64,000 nt of DNA from Flectonema sp. DT1601 (lineage: Eukaryota > Euglenozoa > Diplonemea > Diplonemida > Diplonemidae). How positions within the stretch are numbered: position 1 is the stretch's first letter; every line of letters begins with the position of its first letter. Shown piece by piece: positions 30,599 to 40,725 of this stretch. The position numbers were made by a program, and so were the translations under genes. The notes under the pieces were generated by a model. The model searched no databases and was not told where the DNA came from. It saw only the letters and a list, made by a program, of their open reading frames with translations. The DNA is taken from the NCBI GenBank assembly GCA_964019425.1, contig OZ025861.1, positions 1 through 64,000 of the forward strand, read 5' to 3'.

Positions 30599-30674
30599 TC
30601 AGCAATGAAAACTATCGCTCATGAATAATCAGTCCAATGAGATTCCTTAATGTGTTTTGTGTTTGTATCATCAC
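30599..30674 (-). ncRNA. Box C/D snoRNA-like unit, copy 8
   Basis: GTGATGA box C and CACATTAAGG, the same allele as copies 4 and 10; this allele always adjoins spacer C. Confidence 0.6.
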
Positions 30675-30819
30675 ACGACAGACAAAGTTCAGGAACAAAC
30701 CAGTCAACGACAGCAGCACTCAAGAACTCGGAAACACAAACTGTGAGACCACAGCTTCGGTGAGAGGAAAGCAGACCCCTGTCTGCAATAATAAGTAGAG
30801 AAGGGGAGGGAGGAGGTAG

Positions 30820-30895
30820 TCAGCAATGAAAACTATCGCTCATGAATAATCAGTCCAATGAGATTCCTTAATATGTTTTGTGTTTGTATCATCAT
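30820..30895 (-). ncRNA. Box C/D snoRNA-like unit, copy 9
   Basis: Matches copy 1. The flanking spacer C has AATAATAAG rather than AACAATAAG. Confidence 0.6.
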
Positions 30896-31034
30896 ACAAA
30901 AGACGTAATGAACGCCCAAAGCAATCGCAAATAAAACACCGTCCGAAGGCAAGACTGCTAGGTTGTGCTAAACAGAACTCGGACCTAACAAGTAGGTAGA
31001 TGAGGTGGTTGAATACGAACAGAGAAGGGAAGAG

Positions 31035-31110
31035 TCAGCAATGAAAACTATCGCTCATGAATAATCAGTCCAATGAGATTCCTTAATGTGTTTTGTGTTT
31101 GTATCATCAC
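31035..31110 (-). ncRNA. Box C/D snoRNA-like unit, copy 10
   Basis: Same allele as copies 4 and 8 (GTGATGA; CACATTAAGG). Confidence 0.6.
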
Positions 31111-31255
31111 ACGACAGACAAAGTTCAGGAACAAACCAGTCAACGACAGCAGCACTCAAGAACTCGGAAACACAAACTGTGAGACCACAGCTTCGGTGAG
31201 AGGAAAGCAGACCCCTGTCTGCAATAATAAGTAGAGAAGGGGAGGGAGGAGGTAG

Positions 31256-31331
31256 TCAGCAATGAAAACTATCGCTCATGAATAATCAGTCCAATGAGAT
31301 TCCTTAATATGTTTTGTGTTTGTATCATCAT
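31256..31331 (-). ncRNA. Box C/D snoRNA-like unit, copy 11
   Basis: Right-most copy, matching copy 1. The array ends just beyond it, near 31345. Confidence 0.6.
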
Positions 31332-31537
31332 ACAGACAGCAGACGTGGCCACATATTTCTGAAAAATGAAGTAAATAAAATAAAGTAATTCAACTCATAA
31401 AATCAATTATTTTACTGGTCCATGAAACCAACTACGAAAAAAATGAGACACTTGGCAAAATGATGTCTTATGTTTTTTTTTTTTTAAATTTTTAATGAAT
31501 TCATTGCAGTAGTTACCCGAGACGGATGTCTGTTGTA

Positions 31538-34285
31538 CTATCCATCCTCGAGCACTAAATTGTGACAAACTATTTTTATTATCTCCTCGGGTGATAACTT
31601 GCAGCCACTCACAATAACATTATTTGGATCCTTAGCAACTTGAAGCCACTGCTCTCCATATTTTGGTTGAGCAGCTGTGCAATCCTTTATCACACTCGCA
31701 CGCTGCTGTTCAGTCCCATGTTGAACTTCGAACTTGTAAAAGTAAGCCCAAGCATCACCGTAATCCTTGTGCTCTATTGTTGTCATTTTAAACCACTTAC
31801 GAGCTTTATCGATGGATCTCTCAGACCAGAATATTCTGGCAACAGCGGTAGTTACGTAGTGAGATTTAGTTTTTTTACAAGCAGAAGCACCAGCTGATTT
31901 TCTAGATTTCGAACCATAAGGTTCCATAGATATAAATAATGACCAAAGTAATCCAGACTTAGGAAATGACTGCAATGCTTTTGATAAATGTTTCGATGCT
32001 ATCGAATGTTTGTTGTTGCGAATCTCAAGTCGGACGGTAGCTTCCCAAAGTACTTCACTGCCAGGATTGCGTTCACGTGCTTTTTCCAGGAGTGCTCTCG
32101 CACGAACGACATCTTTAAAACAGTTTTCTTCCATTGAGACTGCTTCTAACCAAAGAGGAACAGAATTCATGTTTTGTTTAATTGCTTCAGTCGCAAGGCT
32201 TCTAATTTGTCTAATTCTCTCTTCGAGAGCTGCCCCAACAATTGCTGTTGTTTGTAGTTTCCATGCTTCCCACTGAAGTAACATCAACCACATCTTTGGA
32301 TAGTTCGGAAACTTTTTAACACCCTCACCAAGTAGAGCTCTTTCATTCTTTCTGTTATTGAGTTGCCTTTCAAGGATGGCTGATTTCAACCAAATTCGAG
32401 GAGCTTCCGTTCTTTCTCTTGCAGTGATCAGAACAGACTTAGCTTTGTCTAATTCATTATTAGCAGCCTCAAGCTTTACTGCTGCTAACCAAATTGCTTC
32501 AGAGCTCTGAAGGTACTTAAACGCCCTTGCTAAGATTTCACGAGCGCCTGCGACATCCTTACCCTCTGTCCAGGTATGCTTTGCGTACATCTGCCATAGG
32601 TACTCGGATGCATTACAATGTTCAACTCCCTCTTTTAGTATTTCTGCTGTTGATTCTGTAGTTCCGTGAGAACGTTCTAACTCTGCTGCGCTGATCCAAA
32701 GAGATTTCTTTGTTGGGAACTGTTTCAAGGCGTAGTTATAAATAGATCTCGCAGTGGCAAAGAATCCCTTCGAGACACAAGTTGCTGCATCGTCTTGGAA
32801 TGTATTTTTGCGAGTCTTGTCGTCGGGGTCGATGTCCATTTCTATGGCTGCGAAGATGATTGCTTGAGTTGTATGAAGAAATCCTTGAGATTCAGAGTTT
32901 TGAGCTTCTTCCATCCATTGCTCTCTTGTTGTATGTCCTGACAGAACCTCAACTCCTTTTGCGATTCGTTTAGGAACAAGTTCGAAGTTCTTTTCTTTTT
33001 CCTCAAGTTGACCTGCTAATATCCATATGATAGGTTCACTTGGATTTTGTTTTCTAGCCTGATTAAGATAAACTTTAGCATTATTATAACTCTCTAATCT
33101 AGCCAGTGCTACCCATAAGTCAATACTGTTAACACATTCAACTGCTCTACGAAGTAGTGTTCGAGCGCTGTTCGGTTCCTCAATTTCGATGGCTTCTCTC
33201 CAGAGTTTGACAGAGTTGGGAACGCGTTCGAGTGCCTTTCTGAAGACAATTCTTTTCTTTGATATTTCACCTTCCAATTCAGCAGCTTGTATCCATAAAG
33301 CTACTGACTCCGGGTTGTGACCAACAGCCTTTGATACGATTGCTTTGGCGTTCTTAGGAACTGAAAGACGGATTGCCTCCTCCCAAACTTCTGATGAGTG
33401 CGGACACTTCTCACAACCCTCTGAAATCGCTGCTCTCGCATCGGCAAGTTTTCCTGACATTTCTTCAACTTTAGCTAATGCAACCCAACTAGGTCCGTGA
33501 TTAGGATTGCTTCTAACCATATTCGCAAGTAGTGTTCTTGCTCTTGCAGTGTCTTCAACATTAGTGTCGTTACTCATACTTGCCATCTCAGTCATAAAAC
33601 CTGCCGGGTCTACAACTGTTTGTCCTCCAACAGCTCCTGCTTGCTCTTGTAAACTACTACTGAGTTTTGCACTTCTGTCAGATTGAATGGGTGTTGCTGC
33701 GCCTCCTGCTTTCGAAGGGTCAACAGAATTACTGTGACCAGTTCCCATTTGTTGAATAATTAAAGAATCAGGTACAGGTGTCCAAATGTCTTGTTTCTTT
33801 CTTTTAATTGAATAGTCTCCAATGTCTGGGATACCTTCCCACTCGTTTTCTGTAATAGTTGAAAGACCTCTCTTCAGTTCTGCGAGTTGTTTTGAGTAGT
33901 TTGGGTTTTCGCGATTGTATTTTTCGAGTTGTTCTTTTTCAGTTTTTTCACGTCGTTCTTTTCGTCTGCCGTCCATGTGGCGGAAGTGAGCTTCGTATAT
34001 CCGATCAGCTTCTTCATCCTCTTGGTCTCCAGCACCAAATAGTTTTTGACTGAACCCACCCCACTTGTCAAAATTAGTATCTGAATAATCACCCTTGTCA
34101 TCATCAACGATATCGGACGCGGTTGTCGATTCATTTCTTAAAGAGCCGTGACCATCACTTGATGGTCCTAAATCACTTCTGGTAGTGAATGGTGTAGCAC
34201 CTCTTCCAATACCAGGAATGTATCCTTTTGGTGGTTCAGCTTCCAAAAGGGATTTTAATTTCATGTAAGTTGACATCATCGACAT
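31538..34285 (-). CDS. PRP6: Pre-mRNA-splicing factor PRP6 (U5/tri-snRNP)
   Basis: 915 aa, single exon, normal length for the family. The N-terminal PRP1 domain is clear (residues about 20-170): GYIPGIGRGATPFTTRSDLG, NFDKWGGFSQKLFG, DEEADRIYEAHFRHMD, IPDIGDYSIKRK. The rest is a run of HAT repeats (from about 245): ARTLLANMVRSNPNHGPSWV, CPHSSEVWEEAIRL, and so on, ending NLVLEDG. PRP6 bridges U5 and U4/U6 in the tri-snRNP of the spliceosome. Its presence fits the many cis introns in this window, and trans-splicing needs U4/U6 as well. It lies directly downstream, in transcription order, of OST4. Confidence 0.95.
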   Translation of the reverse strand: MSMMSTYMKLKSLLEAEPPKGYIPGIGRGATPFTTRSDLGPSSDGHGSLRNESTTASDIVDDDKGDYSDTNFDKWGGFSQKLFGAGDQEDEEADRIYEAHFRHMDGRRKERREKTEKEQLEKYNRENPNYSKQLAELKRGLSTITENEWEGIPDIGDYSIKRKKQDIWTPVPDSLIIQQMGTGHSNSVDPSKAGGAATPIQSDRSAKLSSSLQEQAGAVGGQTVVDPAGFMTEMASMSNDTNVEDTARARTLLANMVRSNPNHGPSWVALAKVEEMSGKLADARAAISEGCEKCPHSSEVWEEAIRLSVPKNAKAIVSKAVGHNPESVALWIQAAELEGEISKKRIVFRKALERVPNSVKLWREAIEIEEPNSARTLLRRAVECVNSIDLWVALARLESYNNAKVYLNQARKQNPSEPIIWILAGQLEEKEKNFELVPKRIAKGVEVLSGHTTREQWMEEAQNSESQGFLHTTQAIIFAAIEMDIDPDDKTRKNTFQDDAATCVSKGFFATARSIYNYALKQFPTKKSLWISAAELERSHGTTESTAEILKEGVEHCNASEYLWQMYAKHTWTEGKDVAGAREILARAFKYLQSSEAIWLAAVKLEAANNELDKAKSVLITARERTEAPRIWLKSAILERQLNNRKNERALLGEGVKKFPNYPKMWLMLLQWEAWKLQTTAIVGAALEERIRQIRSLATEAIKQNMNSVPLWLEAVSMEENCFKDVVRARALLEKARERNPGSEVLWEATVRLEIRNNKHSIASKHLSKALQSFPKSGLLWSLFISMEPYGSKSRKSAGASACKKTKSHYVTTAVARIFWSERSIDKARKWFKMTTIEHKDYGDAWAYFYKFEVQHGTEQQRASVIKDCTAAQPKYGEQWLQVAKDPNNVIVSGCKLSPEEIIKIVCHNLVLEDG

Positions 34286-34772
34286 TTTGTTACAATGTTT
34301 TTATTATAAATGGGTCCCCCTGCCCCTATTTCACTGCTGAAAAAAGAATTGGCTTTATCTTCAACTATACAGAAAATAATAATATAACAACTGTGATTTT
34401 TTGTTTGTGCACGAAACCGTGAACCGACTTAAACTGATAAAGCTAAAGGAGGTGTACGTGTGCTGTCCAACATTCTTTTTGGTTCTTACAATACTTGTTA
34501 AATGCAAAAAAAAAAAAAAAAAGGTAAAATACGCAAAAAACTAAAATCAATCCATTTCTGTAACTGAGCCTGTTAGTAGAATAACTGTTGCAATATAAAA
34601 AAATAAAAACAAGCTGAATCTCGAAAGGGGACTAACGTCGTTCGGTAAATCAGGTCTCTGTACACTTTCAATAAGAACACTACTCAACTACAGTTAAAGT
34701 CCTTTCTAGGAATAGAATCATTACTAGTAAGATTCTAATAGATATATTCATTAAGGTTTCTGAAGTACCGTT
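34286..34772. other. Intergenic between PRP6 and OST4
   Basis: AT-rich; leader of PRP6 and 3' UTR of OST4. A17 run near 34506-34522. Nothing else seen. Confidence 0.4.
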
Positions 34773-34977
34773 CTACTCCTCCTTCTCAGCAGAAGATCTC
34801 TTAACCTGTTTTTGATGTTTTGATGTCTGACGTTAAATTAAAAACTAAAAAAAAAAAGCAAAAAAAAAAAAAAAAAAATCATTGACAAACCTCATAATAA
34901 TGGTAACCCACAATAAGACCAACAGCTGCGTATGCCAACATGTTTACAATCGGACGAAGATTCTCGTCGTTGATCAT
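34773..34977 (-). CDS. OST4: OST4, oligosaccharyltransferase mini-subunit (2 exons)
   Basis: Exon 1 is 34977..34891 (29 codons, starting MINDENLRPIVNML); the donor is GAG|GTTTGTC. Exon 2 ends at 34773 (VKRSSAEKEE, stop). Two acceptors give the same frame: AAACAG at 34806-34807 (39 aa) or GTCAG at 34827-34828 (46 aa). OST4 proteins are about 35-40 aa: a start like MI(T/S)D, a single membrane helix with NML near its beginning, YHY at its end, and a short charged tail. All are present (LAYAAVGLIVGYHYYE). OST4 holds the catalytic STT3 and the OST3/6 subunit together in the ER N-glycosylation complex. It is too small for ordinary ORF calling. Confidence 0.85.
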
Positions 34978-35200
34978 TTTTTGTTATTTTTTTATAAGAA
35001 AATATAAGAACTTGTTGAGGAAATAGATAACTAAAATATTCATTTCCATAATTAATCAAGTCTCACACATAGACACTTTACAGTGTTTAATCTATCGGGT
35101 ATATAAATATTTTTTTACAGGCAATTCAATTTCTCAATACGAACCAAACCATAACGACAGGAGAATAATAAAAAATAAAAGGAAAACCATAAAACCTATC
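34978..35200. other. Short intergenic spacer
   Basis: AT-rich, non-coding; OST4 leader and 3' UTR of the armadillo gene. Confidence 0.3.
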
Positions 35201-36373
35201 CTATCCTGACACTGGCTCAATAGACTTTCCAGGTCTCCACTCAACGAGATGGATAGCCCTCATTGCTGTTCTTGATAGCAGAGGATTCTTGTCATCAGCG
35301 GAATTTTCTTCTGCGATTGTTTTCATTGCTGGCAGTAATACTGAGAGTTGTTGACGAGCAACTGGAGACTCGGAAATATTACAAATCGATTTCAAGAAAT
35401 TCGTCATCGTCGCTGGGTCAGTTTCAGATGTGAAATTTTCAATCAGCACATCGAGGACTCCATAGTCAAGAACCTGTTGCTTTCCTTCATTAGCAACAGT
35501 GATCATCATCATTGCACTCGATGCGTGTCTTTTTAGTTCGATTGACGATGACGACAGCAGTGGTCCCAAATATTGTAAAATACCGATCTTTACTGCTTCT
35601 CGTTTACCTGCAGAGTAGAAACAAATTCGAGATACGGTTGCGCAACATTGTTGTTTTACTCCGTTTGAAGTGTCTTTGCTTTGGATCAAATCGAAAATAG
35701 TTTCCATCGCACCCTCTTTTAACACTGAGACAAAAGCTTCTTTCACATGAAAAACTTTTGAGAGGGCTGTGAGGGCATGCTCTGATACGATTGCTGGACC
35801 TTTTCTAGCCATTTCAATGTATTTCGCAATACAACCAGCCTTAATAAGAGCTTCAGTACCTCTAGACTCATCAACTGAGTGATCCATTGCAGCTAAACAA
35901 GAGAACGCTTCAACAGTAACATTTGGATCAGAGTCATCGACAGCTTTCATTATTTCTGTGATGTAGTTGTTGTCTAAGACTTCTTTTAAACCAGTTTGAG
36001 TGCTGACGACGTTCCTTAAAGCTTGGCCTGCTAGTGCTCTAGTATTGTTACTTTGATCTGATAGTCTTTTTATTAAAGATTCCGTTACATTATACTCTAC
36101 TGATCTTATGATGTGTTCTTGTTTCTGACCGTAACATGAAAGTAGAACTTCGAGAGCTTTTTGTCGTAGTTCGCTGTTATCAGAATTTAACGTGCTGATG
36201 ATTTTTGGGTATAAATTTAATCCGTAAGGTTCAGTTAATAAGTGTGATGGAACTTCTTTGACGTTTGGTCTACAGCTGTGTCTCGCAATGTGGTTTTGAT
36301 TTTTTCGCAAATTCCCAGTCTCTTCGACGGGTGTGTACTCCTCTCCCTGCATTCTACGAAGAACGCTCCACAT
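35201..36373 (-). CDS. Armadillo-repeat protein, RSPH14 (radial spoke)-like
   Basis: 390 aa from the first ATG (MWSVLRRMQGEEYTPV) after the acceptor TTTTTATAACAG near 36400; the in-frame extension upstream starts at GTG and is leader. Tandem armadillo/HEAT helices fill residues about 55-375: ELRQKALEVLLSCYGQ, NTRALAGQALRNVVS, PNVTVEAFSCLAAMD, LKRHASSAMMMITVANEG. It opens with EPYGLNLYPKIISTL and closes with RTAMRAIHLVEWRPG, resembling the AYG..ALPKL opening and WKP-like end of RSPH14/RTDR1, a radial spoke protein of motile cilia. The armadillo fold is firm; the orthology is inference. Confidence 0.7.
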   Translation of the reverse strand: MWSVLRRMQGEEYTPVEETGNLRKNQNHIARHSCRPNVKEVPSHLLTEPYGLNLYPKIISTLNSDNSELRQKALEVLLSCYGQKQEHIIRSVEYNVTESLIKRLSDQSNNTRALAGQALRNVVSTQTGLKEVLDNNYITEIMKAVDDSDPNVTVEAFSCLAAMDHSVDESRGTEALIKAGCIAKYIEMARKGPAIVSEHALTALSKVFHVKEAFVSVLKEGAMETIFDLIQSKDTSNGVKQQCCATVSRICFYSAGKREAVKIGILQYLGPLLSSSSIELKRHASSAMMMITVANEGKQQVLDYGVLDVLIENFTSETDPATMTNFLKSICNISESPVARQQLSVLLPAMKTIAEENSADDKNPLLSRTAMRAIHLVEWRPGKSIEPVSG

Positions 36374-37054
36374 CTTTAATGGTATGCAGGTCACTCACCT
36401 GTTATAAAAATAAGAATTGATTGCGATACAACCCTAGATATTCCTTTGAAGAAAAAACAAAAATATATTGAAACATAATATTGTTATATCTGAATGAGAA
36501 AATATTGATTCATATCATTTTATACTAAATTGTAACGCAATACCGCGAAGGGTTGTCACGAGGCCTTTCTACTTGTGGCCTCGTGTTTCTATGCTGATTC
36601 TATTCTTAGTCATCTAAAATAAATAAAGAGGATGGAGGGAGAAGGGGAAAAAAAAAAAAGGGACCGGCCAATCATTATGCTGCATAAGACAGCTGTTATA
36701 GATTTCAACTCAAATAGTTTTTTTTTTTTTTTTTAGGAGAACGTTGTTTTTTTATTTTTTTTTTTCTTGTTTATTAAAACGGCAGAGTTTGAAATAAAAC
36801 TTTTTTGTTATTTTTTTTTGGACTTTGAATAAAGCACAGCAAGTTAAGATAATCATTTCCAAAAAATCTCTGGGAGGGTAACTTGATACTAATATTAAAT
36901 GGAAAGCAACTTTGAAACTGGCTAAAACGAGAACAGTGTTCGGCCAAACCTGGTTGCAATATATAAGAAATCAACAATTGGTATCGACAAAAAATTCTGG
37001 GAGGGGACGATAAACTGTGCCAATGCACGCAATACGACAACCTGATTAACAGAT
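36374..37054. other. Intergenic, 0.7 kb
   Basis: Contains the armadillo gene leader, a plus-strand GGCCTCGTG...pair near 36561-36589, and T-tracts at 36720-36734 and 36747-36764. No gene seen. Confidence 0.4.
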
Positions 37055-38883
37055 TTATTTCTCGGTTGCAAACAATTCCTCTTCTTCTCCATCCAATGCT
37101 TTAGGTCTTTTTAATCGCTTCTCTGGAGGATCAAACAGCACTCTTTTTGCTTTCATTTTTTCCAACTGATCAGTTTTTGGAATCTCTTGCGAGCAATTTG
37201 GAGAACTCCCACCCTGTTTTTTTGTTATTAATATATAATGAAAACAGGATCACATATTAATAATATTATAAACAAGTATTAAATACATACTCTGCTATAT
37301 ACAACTGGAGAGCTTATCGAGTATTGCTGTATCTCTTCACTGTTGACACTTGTTTCATGTCCACTTGGTTCATGATCTTTAAGGCGTTGTACTGTGCTTC
37401 CAAGAAGCTCAATCTGTTGTTGGTGTTGTTATTGTTGTCTAACAATTGATAAAAAGTTATTAAAAGAGAGAGGGAGCTAGCATACCAAGTCAGTATCAGA
37501 TTTATCCTTGATATAAATCCGAGCGTACCTTTCCCAGAATTTGGCAGGCATGGTTGTATTTTGAAGGTCACACTCAGCAAGGCGGCTAGCCTCAGCTTTC
37601 TGTCCTCTGTCTGAATAAAACGGAATTTGAAAAAGGGGATTTTCATTTTTTCTGGTAAAGTCGCGGTCACCAAGCACAATAAGGAAATCCTTCCTCCGTG
37701 ATTTGAGACGCGGTTCGACTTCCAGCAGCTGCTTCATCCAACTCTTCTCCACAGACATCTTGTCTCTATAAGCCATGTCTTTATCATCTTTCAGTACCAA
37801 GTCTTGTAGTATTGATGTGTACAGGTCTCGTTGTTTAATTCTGTTGATGATGTTCTGTGCTCGGGCGAGTGACTCTCTTTCGAAACCGTTCGGAGGATTC
37901 TTCGGATCCAAACACTCAATTCTGTGAACCACACCATCTGTAAGACGGAGGTATAGTTTTGGGTTTGTTATGGCCTCGTATATACGAAGCCAGTCTTTAG
38001 CACAAACTAGTACTTCTTCAATCATAAGTTGAAATGCAACAACTACACTATGTCCGTAGACCTGGTGATGAAGATCAAAACGAGAACGAAACAACTGGTG
38101 AATCATCCATTCTTCTTTTCTATAATATGCGAGTACTAAGTTATCACTGTTCGTGTCTTTGCGAACTTCTGGTCGAAGTAACCGAGATACGTCAAAAGCA
38201 ATTTTAGCTCCGGTAAACATTGCATCTCTCATTAGGTAATCATACTTGTCGACGTCCATACCAGTTTGTTTATTTGATACAATTTGGAAGAAGAAAAGTT
38301 GTTTGCCCATCGGACGGTGTTCATTTTCTCCAACACCTCTTATCATTGCTTTGACTAATTCGATTTCTTCTTCACTAATTTCAAGTTCAGCTTCGTGACA
38401 AGCCGCTACGAATATAACTTCAGACGCTTGTTCGTGATGCCACGATTTCGGGATTCCTTTTAACTCTTCGGGTGAGTTTTTTAACTTTTCACGTTTGATG
38501 TTTAAAACAATTTGTACAACTCTTTCAAATCCGTGACTGTATGGACCGTGACCCATATCATGACACAAAGCCGCAAGGCTGACTAAAAAACAATCTCTAT
38601 CACTTATTTTGAGATCAATTCTTTTGCGTTGAAGTCTTCTTATTAACTTATCAGCCAGATGACAAACCCCAAGAGAATGTATAAATCTGTTGTGAACTGC
38701 TCCTGGGAATACCCAATCACCGCTACCAAGTTGTTTTAATTCTCGCAATCTTTGAAAATATTGCGTATCAATTATCTTTACGAGTTCTGAATCGAATTCC
38801 ATATGACCGTGGATAGGGTCATTTATGATCTTATCTTTTCTGGTGTTCTTCCTCGGTAGTCTCACTGTTATCGGTGTCTCCAT
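37055..38883 (-). CDS. SAMHD1: SAMHD1-like dNTP triphosphohydrolase (3 exons)
   Basis: Exons are 38883..37486, 37413..37291 and 37213..37055, with introns of 72 and 77 nt, both phase 0 (GTATGC...CAACAG; GTATGT...AAACAG); 559 aa. It starts METPITVRLPRK, then KIINDPIHGHMEFDSELVKI. HD motifs: HNRFIHSLGVCHLA, then LAALCHDMGHGPYSH (the catalytic HD pair), then GMDVDKYDYLMRDAMFTG. The core HD and C-terminal lobes are complete, but the SAM domain of animal SAMHD1 is absent. Exons 2 and 3 add a charged tail ending DGEEEELFATEK, as seen in nuclear proteins. The enzyme hydrolyses dNTPs to nucleoside and triphosphate, and so sets dNTP pools; allosteric sites cannot be judged by eye. Confidence 0.92.
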
Positions 38884-39124
38884 TGTTGGAGGGGTTCCCT
38901 GTTGAGAAAGATAAAGTAGGTAGTGAACATCCTTATGGAAGGTAAGTTATTATATCATTCACATCGTGTGGACTGTGAGATGAAAATATATCAATTATTA
39001 ATAAAAAATTTTTCAAAAAAAATTGAAATTGGACTGTTTTGTCAAAAATCGGTAAAATCCGTAAAAAGAATTGCATCACTCCCCTGGAGACGGTTGTTAT
39101 TTCGGTGCCAGTGTTAGTGTGTTG

Positions 39125-40390
39125 TCAGAATAGTTTCTTTGAATAAACATGTTGTTCTTCAAAACGTTTATACAACTCTCCACAGCAATCAACAACTTCT
39201 ATAACAGAAACCCCATCCACAACCCAAAGGTTGTCAATGCACTCTGAGACATTTTCTGATGATGAGAATTGAACTGCGGCATACGATCCGCTTTCTTGCG
39301 GAGGCCACATGTGAACGTCGATGACCATTCGATGAGGGGCACTAAATAACATTCGAATTGATTCTTTACAAAGATGTGCAGGAATCCTTCTCAATCCTAA
39401 CCAGTACTCAGGCGGTTCACTTTCTTGAGATGGTTGGCTTTCGTTTTCCTTTTGATGTTGGGAATTTGGTTCATGTTCTGAACGTTGTGAAGGTTGCTGA
39501 ACTTCTTCTTCACCAACATGTTGTTCCTCCTCTTCTTCAACAACTTTAACATCAGTTAATTGTGCTCCTACTAAAGACGTAACAACTAACGCTGCTGCAG
39601 TCGATCCCAACCACGTGGATCTCCTTCTTTGAAACCATTTCCCAGCACACACTCTCGCACCAATCTTCCCCGCTATGGATATCATTGTACTGTAGCAAAC
39701 TATTTTACGGATATTCCAAGTTTCTAACATTTGAATGTGAGGAGTTGGTTTAGGATGTGGATACTGCTGAACTAGTCTCGGGTCCATATCAGAGTTAGTG
39801 AAGAATCGATAACAAGTAGCAGGTCTCAACCAATCCCAACTATTAACACCTTCTGGGATATCAATTCTGATGGGAGTGGAATCTTCAACTTCCTGAGATG
39901 ACGGTAATGTAGTTTGAGATGGTTGCTGAAGAGAGGATTGCTGTGAATTTTGAAAACGACGCTTTTGGAGATCTCGAACTCTATTCAGTTCTATATTAAA
40001 TGAAGGAATCTCTTTCTTTGGTACGACGAGGATCAGTTTACTTAAATTATCTATTTCTGTTTCTCTCTTCTCTTCTTCTAATTGGAATAATTCCATCTTA
40101 ACGTCGTGGACTTCATCTTTACGAACAACCAGTTCCAACACCCCTCTTGGTTTTTGTGAAAGTGGTGTGTTTGGAGTTGATGTTGTCTTTCTTACGGCTT
40201 TTTTAACAGGTACTTTCAGTATGCTAGTTTGTCTCAAGTTGTTTCTTTTTATTGTTTTTAATGAATTAAACACAGCATTGCTGAATACTCCAGCAGTTCC
40301 TTGACCTTCGTCTGATGATGCAACACTTGTACTGCAACTGCTGGTGGAAGTGGATACTGTTGAAGAGGAGCTGCTCGACACTTCAGTCAT
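39125..40390 (-). CDS. RRM-like protein with Ser-rich N-terminus
   Basis: 421 aa. The first 30 residues are almost all Ser/Thr. A Lys/Arg-rich stretch follows, then ELVVRKDEVHDVKMELFQLE (helical). The middle has SWDWLRPATCYRFF and a short hydrophobic run (TAAALVVTSLVGA, about residue 270). The C-terminal domain (about 325-405) fits an RRM: YWLGLRRI as RNP2, GSYAAVQFSSSE as RNP1, ending WVVDGVSVIEVVD. Aromatic RNP residues are partly replaced, so RNA or protein binding is undecided. Acceptor TTCCTTCAG lies 14 nt before the ATG. No specific orthologue is recognised. Confidence 0.6.
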   Translation of the reverse strand: MTEVSSSSSSTVSTSTSSCSTSVASSDEGQGTAGVFSNAVFNSLKTIKRNNLRQTSILKVPVKKAVRKTTSTPNTPLSQKPRGVLELVVRKDEVHDVKMELFQLEEEKRETEIDNLSKLILVVPKKEIPSFNIELNRVRDLQKRRFQNSQQSSLQQPSQTTLPSSQEVEDSTPIRIDIPEGVNSWDWLRPATCYRFFTNSDMDPRLVQQYPHPKPTPHIQMLETWNIRKIVCYSTMISIAGKIGARVCAGKWFQRRRSTWLGSTAAALVVTSLVGAQLTDVKVVEEEEEQHVGEEEVQQPSQRSEHEPNSQHQKENESQPSQESEPPEYWLGLRRIPAHLCKESIRMLFSAPHRMVIDVHMWPPQESGSYAAVQFSSSENVSECIDNLWVVDGVSVIEVVDCCGELYKRFEEQHVYSKKLF

Positions 40391-40454
40391 ACTTTATTTA
40401 AGATCTGAAGGAATTTGTGTTATGGTCTAGCGATATATTTATTTACGAAGCCGA

Positions 40455-40486
<32 letters not shown>

Positions 40487-40725
40487 CTGGATAATAAAAG
40501 AACATGGGAATTCAAGGCTCAACACAACAAAACATAATAACTGTAAAATACTACGGAAGTGCCGAAAGGGTTAGATGTTAGCATTCAACGTAGAAGCAAA
40601 GTAATTTCCGCTACTGTCACAAAGAAGTCTAAAAATGCAGACCTGAACATACGAGAGCGAGAGGGAGTAGATCTAAAGCTACTGAGTGAACTCTTTGGTT
40701 TAATATACATTTTCAGGTACACAGC
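40391..40725. other. Intergenic with 30-T tract
   Basis: T30 at 40457-40486. A plus-strand frame extending over 40559-40918 is mostly the complement of the DUF4326 gene and is discounted. Confidence 0.4.

Larger units (their letters stand above)
28670..31345 (-). repeat. Tandem array: 11 conserved 76-nt units in three spacer classes
   Basis: A 76-nt core recurs 11 times, near-identical, starting at 28706, 29054, 29269, 29617, 29838, 30053, 30384, 30599, 30820, 31035 and 31256. The steps are 348, 215, 348, 221, 215, 331, 215, 221, 215 and 221 bp. Each step size corresponds to a distinct spacer: A (348/331), B (215) and C (221). The cores carry box C/D snoRNA-like signals on the minus strand. 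Spacer C holds two perfect short hairpins (GCAGAC/GTCTGC and CTGTG/CACAG). The frames of 66-74 aa inside spacer A cross a core and are not taken as coding. Confidence 0.9.

Noticed and set aside
28670-31345. CRISPR-like array
   Set aside because: Repeats are 76 nt with 139-272-nt spacers that themselves recur in three classes, and the context is eukaryotic.
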